This document shows positions 1 through 5,731 of a DNA stretch of 5,817 bases, piece by piece (positions within the stretch are counted from its first letter, which is position 1; every line of letters starts with the position of its first letter). The notes beneath the pieces were generated by a model that was given only the letters and a program-made list of their open reading frames with translations, searched no databases and had not been told where the DNA came from. This DNA comes from an uncultured Alphaproteobacteria bacterium (GTDB lineage Bacteria; Pseudomonadota; Alphaproteobacteria; RF32; CAG-239), in the NCBI GenBank assembly GCA_946618745.1, contig CAMOLN010000075.1:1-5817 (forward strand), in the 5' to 3' direction. The position numbers were made by a program, and so were the translations under genes.

Positions 1-219
1 AAGATAGTTCATACTTACAAGTATATGTTATTTTCAACCAAACATAATAAAATAAAAAAGAAAGATATTGAAGGCGTTGAAATAAATGAAAATCCGGCTA
101 CCGGAAGGTATTATGTTTCAATATTTTCCAACGATAATACCATTACTTTCGGAGCAAAATTAGCGATTAAAGATTTGCGTTGGTTGAAGCGCTTTTTAAT
201 TCACGAAATTGTTAAATAA
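1..219 (+). CDS. C-terminal part of an unrecognised protein (left-truncated)
   Basis: The reading frame is open from the first base of the window to a TAA at 217-219, giving 72 visible residues. An ATG at 25 could start a 64-residue protein, but no Shine-Dalgarno sequence precedes it, whereas the next three genes all have one. The simpler reading is the 3' end of a longer gene running in from the left. The visible part is rich in Lys and Ile and has an alternating pattern (RYYVSIFSNDNTITFGAKL), suggesting beta strands, followed by a basic amphipathic helix (KDLRWLKRFLIHEIVK) at the C-terminus. This layout resembles the end of a small PH-like or membrane-linked domain, but I do not recognise the family. 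The stop lies 18 bases before the TPR gene, so the two are probably co-transcribed. It does not look like the C-terminus of HisS, the usual neighbour in gammaproteobacteria. Confidence 0.6.
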   Translation, partial: KIVHTYKYMLFSTKHNKIKKKDIEGVEINENPATGRYYVSIFSNDNTITFGAKLAIKDLRWLKRFLIHEIVK

Positions 220-237
220 TTTGTTATGGAGATCTGA

Positions 238-909
238 ATGAAAAATAAATTAGCACAAAAAATTGAAGAAGACGCATTATTACGCGAAGTTGTTGAAGAT
301 GTGAAGAACGAGCAGTTTCAGCAATGGTGGAATAAGTATGGGATATTTGTAATTATCGGAGTAGCTTTGGTTCTGACCATAACCATAAGTTTTGAAAGCA
401 TTAAAAACTGGCAAATAAAAAAACATCAGGAGATTTCCGATGCTTATTCAATTGCTTTATCGTTACAAAATCAAGGACGTTTGGATGAGAGTTTGGAAAT
501 ATATAAAGCTTTAGCGGAAAAGTCTTCCGGTATATATGCTGATATCTCGAAATTACAAATAGCATCAATATACAGCGAACAAGATAAGTTTGATGATGCG
601 ATGGTTATTATAGAAAAACTGGCAAAAGACGGAGATTTTCCTCAAATTCGCAATATAGCCACTTTGAAATTAGCGGCCTATAAATTGGATAAAAATGCTC
701 CGGCGGATGAAATCAGTGAACTTCTAAAACCTTTGATAAGTGAGGATATTAACTCTCCGATGGCCCACGAGCTTATGGCAATGTTATATGTTCGTGAACA
801 TAACAGAGCTAAAGCTTTGGCCGAATATGAAAAGATTCAATATTCTCTGAATGCTCCGGACAGCATGAAAGCCAGAGCGCAAGATATGATAGGAATTTTG
901 GGCGAATAA
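238..909 (+). CDS. YfgM-like membrane-anchored TPR protein
   Basis: The 223-residue product has a short acidic/basic cytoplasmic N-terminus (1-33), one membrane segment (about 35-51, YGIFVIIGVALVLTITI) and a soluble helical part. The soluble part reads as tetratricopeptide-like helix pairs: about 65-92 (SDAYSIALSLQNQGRLDESL), 99-130 (YADISKLQIASIYSEQDKFD), 137-167 and 174-202 (MAHELMAMLYVREHNRAKAL). This is the architecture and length of the YfgM/TPR_21 family. In E. coli, YfgM is a single-pass inner-membrane protein with a periplasmic TPR domain that associates with SecYEG and PpiD and helps handle exported proteins. Its position directly before bamB and der matches the proteobacterial arrangement. 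The start is supported by GGAG at 228-231, six bases before the ATG. The gap to bamB is 24 bases, so an operon is likely. I leave the symbol blank because alphaproteobacterial members are distant from E. coli yfgM. Confidence 0.87.
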   Translation: MKNKLAQKIEEDALLREVVEDVKNEQFQQWWNKYGIFVIIGVALVLTITISFESIKNWQIKKHQEISDAYSIALSLQNQGRLDESLEIYKALAEKSSGIYADISKLQIASIYSEQDKFDDAMVIIEKLAKDGDFPQIRNIATLKLAAYKLDKNAPADEISELLKPLISEDINSPMAHELMAMLYVREHNRAKALAEYEKIQYSLNAPDSMKARAQDMIGILGE

Positions 910-933
910 TTAACTAATAGAGAGAGATGTGAT

Positions 934-2250
934 ATGAAAAAAATAATTGTAAGTGTTATCGTTGTTTTGGGATTGACCGCTTGTTCCTTTTTCAGCAAAG
1001 ATCCTTTAAATATTGAAGGGGATAGAATTAGCGTTATTCGCGAGGATAGAAATCTTCAACCGGATTATGCTGTCGGAGAAATGAAAATTCGTTTACCAAA
1101 ATCTAACCTTAACAGTGAGTGGACACAATCCGGGGGTAATGCATTACATTATGTAGGTCATATCAAAGCTGGGGGAAATTTAGATGAGATATGGAATATT
1201 TCTTTCGGTAAAGGATCGTCAAAGCGAGATAAATTAATTACATCACCGGTAGTTGATGGAGAAAATTTGTATACTCTTGATGCCGAGGGAATCGCCAGTG
1301 CTTATAATCTTGTGAACGGAGAAAGAATTTGGAAGCGAAGATTAAAACATAAAAACAAAAAGAATCGTGATTCTTCACTGATTGGAGCCGGTTTGGCAGT
1401 TTATAATGAAAAAGTTTTTGCTACGACAGGTTTTGGAAAAGTTTTTGCTTTGCAATCAAATACCGGCGAAATTATTTGGGAAAAAGATGTAAAATCACCA
1501 ATTCGTATTGCTCCTTGTGTGGATGATAATTTGGTAATTGTTCAGACTATGGATAATGCAATCTATGCGCTTAAGCAAGCAGATGGAAATATCTTATGGA
1601 AAGATAAAATAGAAACTGAAAATACTACTATGATCGGAGGAGCTGTTCCCGTATATAGTGTAGCAGATGATTTGGTTGTGGCTGCTTTTAATAATGGTCA
1701 GTTACAAGCTTTTAAGGCTTCGACAGGAACGCCTCTTTGGTCGGAATGGATTATTTCCGGAGGAACGACGGATTCATTAGCAGAGATTACCTCTGTCAGG
1801 GCAAATCCCGTTATTGCTGATGGTTTTGTATATGCAGCAGGTTATAACGGACCTTTAACAGCTATTGATATTCGTACAGGCGTAAAAATTTGGTCAAAAG
1901 AAATTGCTATCAGCTCGCAGCCCTGGGTTGCCGGACAGTTTTTGTTTGTTTTAACCAATGACGGAGATTTGGCGGCAATTGAACGGGCAACAGGAAAAAT
2001 TGTATGGTCAACCATAATACCTTATGCAAAAGCTGATGAAAAAGCTGATGTGTTTGTTTCAGGGCCTATATTAACAAATGATGCTTTGTTGGTTGTTTCA
2101 TCTAACGGAAAATTATTTTCCGTATCACCTTATAACGGAAGAATTATGGGGGTAGCAGATGTTGAAGAAGGAGTTGAAGCATCACCGTTAATGGTTAAAG
2201 AAATATTATTACTTACCACTAATGATGCGGAAATTACTGCTTATAAGTAA
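934..2250 (+). CDS. bamB: Outer-membrane assembly lipoprotein BamB
   Basis: BamB is the beta-propeller lipoprotein of the BAM complex. It binds BamA on the periplasmic face of the outer membrane and assists insertion of beta-barrel proteins. The 438-residue product begins with a lipoprotein signal peptide (KKIIVSVIVVLGLTAC), with lipobox LTAC and the lipidated Cys at 17. The rest is a series of PQQ-like propeller repeats, each ending in a [TND]G-x-x-[IL]-W type motif: NGERIW (128-133), TGEIIW (177-182), DGNILW (217-222), TGTPLW (264-269), TGVKIW (315-320) and TGKIVW (353-358), plus a weaker NGRIMG (401-406). With the first strands around 84-90 this suits the eight-bladed propeller of the family. 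It is somewhat longer than E. coli BamB (about 390 residues) because of an N-terminal linker and small insertions, as is common in alphaproteobacteria. A purine-rich GAGAGAG (920-926) precedes the ATG by seven bases. Only 12 bases separate its stop from der. Confidence 0.95.
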   Translation: MKKIIVSVIVVLGLTACSFFSKDPLNIEGDRISVIREDRNLQPDYAVGEMKIRLPKSNLNSEWTQSGGNALHYVGHIKAGGNLDEIWNISFGKGSSKRDKLITSPVVDGENLYTLDAEGIASAYNLVNGERIWKRRLKHKNKKNRDSSLIGAGLAVYNEKVFATTGFGKVFALQSNTGEIIWEKDVKSPIRIAPCVDDNLVIVQTMDNAIYALKQADGNILWKDKIETENTTMIGGAVPVYSVADDLVVAAFNNGQLQAFKASTGTPLWSEWIISGGTTDSLAEITSVRANPVIADGFVYAAGYNGPLTAIDIRTGVKIWSKEIAISSQPWVAGQFLFVLTNDGDLAAIERATGKIVWSTIIPYAKADEKADVFVSGPILTNDALLVVSSNGKLFSVSPYNGRIMGVADVEEGVEASPLMVKEILLLTTNDAEITAYK

Positions 2251-2253
2251 GGA
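2248..2253 (+). promoter_or_regulatory. Ribosome binding site that fixes the GTG start of der
   Basis: TAAGGA lies nine bases upstream of the GTG at 2263-2265 and overlaps the TAA stop of bamB (2248-2250). No in-frame ATG lies close by. The first GTPase strand (LRVSIIGRANVGKST) starts directly after this GTG, so this codon must be the start. The overlap of Shine-Dalgarno and stop codon suggests translational coupling of bamB and der. Confidence 0.65.
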
Positions 2254-2262
2254 TAAATAATA

Positions 2263-3609
2263 GTGTTAAGAGTTTCTATAATAGGCAGAGCTAATGTCGG
2301 CAAATCAACTTTATTTAACAGATTAGTCGGCAAGAAAGTTGCTTTGGTTCATGATAAACCGGGGGTAACGCGCGACAGACGCTCACATCCGGCGAAACTT
2401 TATGGTTTGCCTTTAGAAGTTATTGATACTGCCGGATTTGAATATACAACCGCCGATACTATTGAAAAACGGATGTGGCAACAAACCCAAAAAGCTATAG
2501 ATGATGCTGATGTTATTTTATTTTTGATTGATGCTCGTGACGGATTACAGCCTTTTGATGAACATTTGGCAAATTTGGTGCGACAAATGAACAAGCCGGT
2601 AATTTTATTGGCAAATAAATGTGAAGGTTCTTTGCAAGAAAATAGTATTTATGATGCTTATAAATTAGGTTTCGGGCAACCGATAGCTTTTTCGGCCGAA
2701 CATGGAATCGGATTAAATGATTTACACGCAGCTTTAGCTGATTTAGCCAAAGATTTGGGTTGCGATGAAGATGAGCAGGCAAACAATGCAAAAGAAGATG
2801 TTTTGTATTTGGCCATTGTGGGAAGACCAAATGTCGGAAAATCAACTTTGGTTAATGCGTTATTGGAAAACGAGCGTATGTTGACCGGACCGGAAGCCGG
2901 AATTACTCGCGATGCCATAGCAACAATGTGGTCTTATAAAGGTCGTAAGATTCAATTAACTGATACAGCGGGATTGAGAAAACATGCTAAAATAAGCGAA
3001 GATTTGGAAAAAATGTCGGCGGCATCAACCAGAAATGCGGTAAATATGGCGAATGTGGTTGTTTTAGTTTTAGATGCAGACGGCATTCTCGACAAACAAG
3101 ATTTAACTATTGCCCGACAGGTATTAGACGAAGGGCGTGCTTTAGTTATTGCAGTTAATAAATGGGATATTGCCAATAAAGTTGAGGTGTTGCAAAGGCT
3201 TAATGATAAATTGCAAACTTCTTTGACTCAGGCAACAAACGTTCCAACAGTTACTATTTCAGCGTTAAAAAAAGAAAATTTACATAAATTAATGCAGGCG
3301 GTATTTAAGATTTATGACAGGTGGAATACTCGTATTCCGACAGCACCGCTCAATCAATGGTTTGCCGATGTGCAGAGTGAGAATCCGCCGCCTTTAGGAA
3401 AAAATAAACGAAGAATAAAGTTACGCTATATAACTCAAGCAAGGAATCGCCCTCCTTCATTTGTTATATTTTCAAGCAATCCGGAGGGTTTGCCCGAATC
3501 GTATTTGCGCTATTTGACTAACTCTTTACGAGATACTTTTAATTTGGGAGGAATCCCATTGAGGATTAGTGTGCGCAAAACCGGAAATCCTTATGCCGAT
3601 AAAAAATAG
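2263..3609 (+). CDS. der: Ribosome-biogenesis GTPase Der (EngA)
   Basis: Der is an essential double-GTPase that binds the 50S subunit during its late assembly. The 448-residue product has the full family layout. GTPase domain 1 has a P-loop GRANVGKST (8-16), TRD (36-38), DTAG (55-58), NKCE (118-121) and SAEHG (144-148). An acidic linker (about 167-178, CDEDEQANNAKE) follows. Domain 2 has GRPNVGKST (187-195), ITRD (214-217), DTAG (234-237), NKWD (299-302) and SALK (333-336). The C-terminal KH-like domain (about 355-440) contains RIKLRYITQARNRPPSFVIF. The first-domain G4 motif ends in Glu rather than Asp, and its P-loop has Ala where domain 2 has Pro. Both are tolerated variations, and nothing suggests loss of function. 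The gene starts with GTG, is 12 bases from bamB and is last in the operon. A strong hairpin 80 bases downstream probably terminates the transcript. Confidence 0.97.
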   Translation: MLRVSIIGRANVGKSTLFNRLVGKKVALVHDKPGVTRDRRSHPAKLYGLPLEVIDTAGFEYTTADTIEKRMWQQTQKAIDDADVILFLIDARDGLQPFDEHLANLVRQMNKPVILLANKCEGSLQENSIYDAYKLGFGQPIAFSAEHGIGLNDLHAALADLAKDLGCDEDEQANNAKEDVLYLAIVGRPNVGKSTLVNALLENERMLTGPEAGITRDAIATMWSYKGRKIQLTDTAGLRKHAKISEDLEKMSAASTRNAVNMANVVVLVLDADGILDKQDLTIARQVLDEGRALVIAVNKWDIANKVEVLQRLNDKLQTSLTQATNVPTVTISALKKENLHKLMQAVFKIYDRWNTRIPTAPLNQWFADVQSENPPPLGKNKRRIKLRYITQARNRPPSFVIFSSNPEGLPESYLRYLTNSLRDTFNLGGIPLRISVRKTGNPYADKK

Positions 3610-3688
3610 TTTTTTATAGGTAATTTTGGAATAACGTTTAGTATATCGTTAAGTAATTACAAAATTTGGCTGTTTTTTTATTAATAAT

Positions 3689-3746
3689 CTACGAAAAATC
3701 CCCGAAGCCAACAGCAACGGGGAATTTTCGTAGTCTTTTAATTTTT
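3689..3746 (+). terminator. Intrinsic terminator closing the der operon
   Basis: Two 16-base arms, 3689-3704 (CTACGAAAAATCCCCG) and 3718-3733 (CGGGGAATTTTCGTAG), pair with a single mismatch around a 13-base loop. The G/C pairs are next to the loop. The plus-strand side is followed by a U-rich run (3734-3746), so it works best for transcripts coming from der. The last bases of the U-run overlap the stop codon of the converging minus-strand gene. On the minus strand the hairpin is followed by ATTATTAAT rather than a U-run, so termination from that side would be weaker. Confidence 0.8.
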
Positions 3747-4746
3747 ACAACCCTAGCACTTTTCGGGTTGTCGGGTTTGCTCCGGTTAAGAGCTTTGTTT
3801 TCATCTCTGTGGATGGGGAGATATATTTGCCTTGCGGGGTATACATCTTTTCTACAGAAATTTTTTCGTAGCTCTTAACGGGCATTTCTAGAATTTCTTC
3901 AAGAGAGATGTCGCCCTGATAGAGTGCGGCCAATACCCAGGCGTATTGCTCGACGTGGGTCGCGCTGTTGCCGGTATACTGGCGGACTCCACCTTTTTTG
4001 GTGTAAACCTTGGTGAAGTCCTCGGGTTCGATTTTTTGACCATTTTGCAATTTGTGGCAAATGGTCGATTTTTCAAACCCGGCAAGGCCGTTCCAAAGGC
4101 CATAGCGGATGATGGCTGCCAGCTGGTTGTCGTTGAGCTCCCGACCCTTGACAAACTGAAATATTTCTCTCCAGTCGCGGTAACTGTCGGAATTGCCAAA
4201 CACCTCTTTTCTTTCCTCAAGGCTTCCTTTGAAGCCATAATCTGGGAACTTCTGGTAGTCGGCATACTTGACATTCAATCCCTCAGAGAGGTAAGTGTCT
4301 AAGATAATCCATCCGTCGGCATTTTCATACCGTTCCGGCGTCACTACATACTCCGGTTCGGACTCCTTGCCACTGCAGTTGCGGCAGAGGAAGAATATGA
4401 TAGCGGCGATTGCCAACAAAGAGAGAAGCCACCACCAGGGGAACTTGCGCTCCTTGTACTCATTGCGCTCCTTGTTAGGTTGACGCTTCGGCCACTTAAT
4501 TTTGCTCAATAACCAGATGAGCAAGGCCAATCCGGCGGCACCAAGGAGCCACCATTTGACAGACCAAATAGATATGGCCAGCCAGACGATTCCCTTCCAA
4601 ACTAGCGGCAATAGCCACTCCATAAGGAAAATCAGACCGGCAATCCCGACAATGGCGGCAGTGATGAGAGCCGCCACCAAAAGCTTGTTGAGGTTTATTC
4701 TAAAGGTGACCTCATAAACACCTTTTTTAATTTTTTGAGCCTTCAT
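3745..4746 (-). CDS. Inner-membrane protein with a C-terminal lysozyme-like (GH24-related) domain
   Basis: The 333-residue product has a basic N-terminus (1-16), hydrophobic stretches at about 22-42, 44-80 (possibly one or two passes) and 104-121, and a strongly basic loop at 82-103. Counting positive charges inside, the part after 122 should be periplasmic. Its middle (204-236) reads like the second lobe of phage-type lysozymes: L204-x-D-x-Q208, N219-G, F224, S227-T228, then KLQNG (232-236), corresponding to the family's N-x-G, ST and KLNxG positions. A GG (252-253) and an ALYQGDI helix (274-280) match the family's last helix. Before this lies SEGL (154-157), a possible counterpart of the catalytic Glu, but no TIGYGHT-like segment follows, so catalysis is doubtful. 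The tail from about 290 is unassigned. The gene has no Shine-Dalgarno before its ATG, only A/T. Codons are more G/C-rich than in der. It diverges from the lysozyme gene at 4895. The existence of the gene is well supported; the lysozyme relation is a motif-level inference. Confidence 0.8.
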   Translation of the reverse strand: MKAQKIKKGVYEVTFRINLNKLLVAALITAAIVGIAGLIFLMEWLLPLVWKGIVWLAISIWSVKWWLLGAAGLALLIWLLSKIKWPKRQPNKERNEYKERKFPWWWLLSLLAIAAIIFFLCRNCSGKESEPEYVVTPERYENADGWIILDTYLSEGLNVKYADYQKFPDYGFKGSLEERKEVFGNSDSYRDWREIFQFVKGRELNDNQLAAIIRYGLWNGLAGFEKSTICHKLQNGQKIEPEDFTKVYTKKGGVRQYTGNSATHVEQYAWVLAALYQGDISLEEILEMPVKSYEKISVEKMYTPQGKYISPSTEMKTKLLTGANPTTRKVLGL

Positions 4747-4772
4747 AATAAAAAAATTTTTAATATTCTTAA

Positions 4773-4788
4773 TGATACTGATGTATCA
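4773..4788. promoter_or_regulatory. Inverted repeat in the divergent gap, candidate operator
   Basis: TGATAC-TGAT-GTATCA has perfect six-base arms around a four-base spacer. It sits 27 bases upstream of the minus-strand gene's start codon, where its promoter or leader would be. The size and symmetry suit a dimeric regulator, but no regulator gene is in the window and a chance palindrome in AT-rich DNA is possible. Confidence 0.35.
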
Positions 4789-4836
4789 CATTTTTACCAC
4801 CCTGTAAAGATATTTTTTAAAAATTTGACAAAAGTA

Positions 4837-4865
4837 TTGCAAATATGCCAAAAATATAGTATATA
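4837..4865 (+). promoter_or_regulatory. Candidate sigma70-type promoter for the lipoprotein lysozyme gene
   Basis: TTGCAA (4837-4842) and TATATA (4860-4865) are separated by 17 bases. They would give a start about 23 bases before the ATG at 4895. A perfect TTGACA lies slightly upstream (4825-4830) but has no -10 hexamer at a normal distance; the nearest, TATAGT at 4855, is 24 bases away. The region is so A/T-rich that matches are easy to find, hence the modest confidence. Confidence 0.35.
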
Positions 4866-4894
4866 GAGTATGAAAAAAATTAAAAAATAATATT

Positions 4895-5674
4895 ATGAAG
4901 AAATTTATTTTTATCTTAGCAGCTGTTTTTGTGCTTATCACAAGCGGCTGCAGCAATCGATTCCGCGCAGAAAAAATGATTAATGATATTTTCACTTGTG
5001 TAGCCTGGGTAGAGGGGGACGATGGTGAAAATGTTTACTGGTGCGGAGCCAGGTGGACAGGGCCTTACGGAGTCACTGTTGACGAGCAAGGACTTTTGTT
5101 TCACCGAGGAGACAAGGTGAGCAAAAAACGCGCTAAAAAGCTTGCTTGCGAACACTTGGAAAAACAAGTATTTCCTTTTCTTGGCCATGTTGAACGACGG
5201 CTCAGTGATAAGGAAATCATTGCAGTTTGCCTCTTTATCTATAATGTGGGTGGAGAACAATTCTCCGGCCACAAAATTGATGGGAGTGTAGCTCGCGACA
5301 AATGTGGGCGAGTCGTTCCGCCCAGCCAATTTCTCCAAGCGATTAATCGCGGAGATAGGCCGGAAAAGGTGGTAAACTACATGACCGGATTTCGCAAATC
5401 CGGTGGATGTAGAGCCAATGGGTTGTTAAAAAGGCACTGGGTGACCGGCGCCATTTATTTGGGAGAAATCTCAGTAAATGACGTTAAAAAGTGTCGGCCA
5501 AAGTCTTTTTACGACACCAAAAACTTTGGTAATTACTACTGGCTTGACGGCCACCGAAACATTATCTGCGAGGGTGGCTATTACAAGCTCAGATACGATA
5601 AAACCACTAAAAAAGCCTTTAAGGCAATGAATTTTGCTAAAAGCAATCAGAGATCAGTGAATTCTATCGTATAA
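4895..5674 (+). CDS. Putative lipoprotein phage-type lysozyme (GH24 muramidase)
   Basis: GH24 enzymes cut the MurNAc-GlcNAc bond of peptidoglycan. The 259-residue product starts with a hydrophobic signal (KKFIFILAAVFVLITSGC) ending in a loose lipobox, TSGC, with Cys19. The lysozyme domain spans about 30-192. WVEG (38-41) supplies the likely catalytic Glu40. TGPYGVT (55-61) lines up with the family's TIGYGHT, and G72-D-K-V-S with the following G-x-x-[IV]-[TS] turn. LSDKEIIAVCLFIYNVGG (103-120) matches the L-x-x-x-Q-x-x-A-L-x-S-F-x-[FY]-N-x-G helix, NRG (151-153) the N-x-G, and GLLKRHWVTGAIYLGEI (176-192) the GLxxRRxxExxLY helix. A tail of about 65 residues (195-259), rich in Tyr, Lys and Asn, is outside the family. 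Eight Cys besides Cys19 suggest disulfides and hence export. No Shine-Dalgarno precedes the ATG. G/C content is higher than in the operon. A terminator follows directly. An endolysin-derived or secreted wall hydrolase is likely; the target cell is unknown. Confidence 0.87.
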   Translation: MKKFIFILAAVFVLITSGCSNRFRAEKMINDIFTCVAWVEGDDGENVYWCGARWTGPYGVTVDEQGLLFHRGDKVSKKRAKKLACEHLEKQVFPFLGHVERRLSDKEIIAVCLFIYNVGGEQFSGHKIDGSVARDKCGRVVPPSQFLQAINRGDRPEKVVNYMTGFRKSGGCRANGLLKRHWVTGAIYLGEISVNDVKKCRPKSFYDTKNFGNYYWLDGHRNIICEGGYYKLRYDKTTKKAFKAMNFAKSNQRSVNSIV

Positions 5675-5683
5675 CAGAAATTT

Positions 5684-5725
5684 AAGGAGTTTCTCTAACA
5701 AAAAGAGGAACTCCTTTAGCTTTTT
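5684..5725 (+). terminator. Intrinsic terminator after the lysozyme gene
   Basis: Arms 5684-5696 (AAGGAGTTTCTCT) and 5704-5716 (AGAGGAACTCCTT) form a 13-base stem with one G-U pair and a seven-base A-rich loop. TTTTT follows at 5721-5725, shortly after the stem. It begins ten bases after the stop codon of the lysozyme gene, which it should terminate. Confidence 0.85.
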
Positions 5726-5731
5726 AGAGTA

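Noticed and set aside
2400..3176. Open frames on the minus strand inside der (2400-2594, 2513-2845, 2658-2918, 2952-3176)
   Set aside because: They lie wholly within a clearly functional der gene. Their Ser/Phe/Ala-rich translations are typical antisense shadows, and they show no recognisable motif.
3620..3660. AT-rich nested inverted repeat (GTAATT/AATTAC enclosing TAACG/CGTTA) just after der
   Set aside because: The stems are short, AT-rich and interrupted, and the nearest U-run is ten bases further on. The hairpin at 3689-3733 is a far better terminator.
3666..3878. Plus-strand open frame of 70 codons across the terminator region
   Set aside because: It runs through the terminator hairpin and the 3' end of the opposing gene, and has no Shine-Dalgarno or recognisable protein features.
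3888..4717. Open frames overlapping the minus-strand membrane protein gene (3888-4274 minus, 3946-4302, 4295-4483 and 4502-4717 plus)
   Set aside because: The gene at 3745-4746 gives a coherent protein with membrane segments and lysozyme-like motifs. The alternatives have no ribosome binding sites or recognisable domains.
4803..4838. Possible Bacteroidota-type promoter for the minus-strand gene (TTTG, then TATCTTTA resembling TAnnTTTG)
   Set aside because: The two elements are 16 bases apart instead of the usual 19-21 and the second has a mismatch. In such A/T-rich DNA this is not strong enough to call.
4786..5338. Minus-strand open frames at 4786-4995 and 4916-5338 overlapping the start of the lysozyme gene
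   Set aside because: They are antisense to the signal peptide and lysozyme motifs of a well-supported gene. The first is a Phe/Ile-rich translation of A/T-rich DNA.
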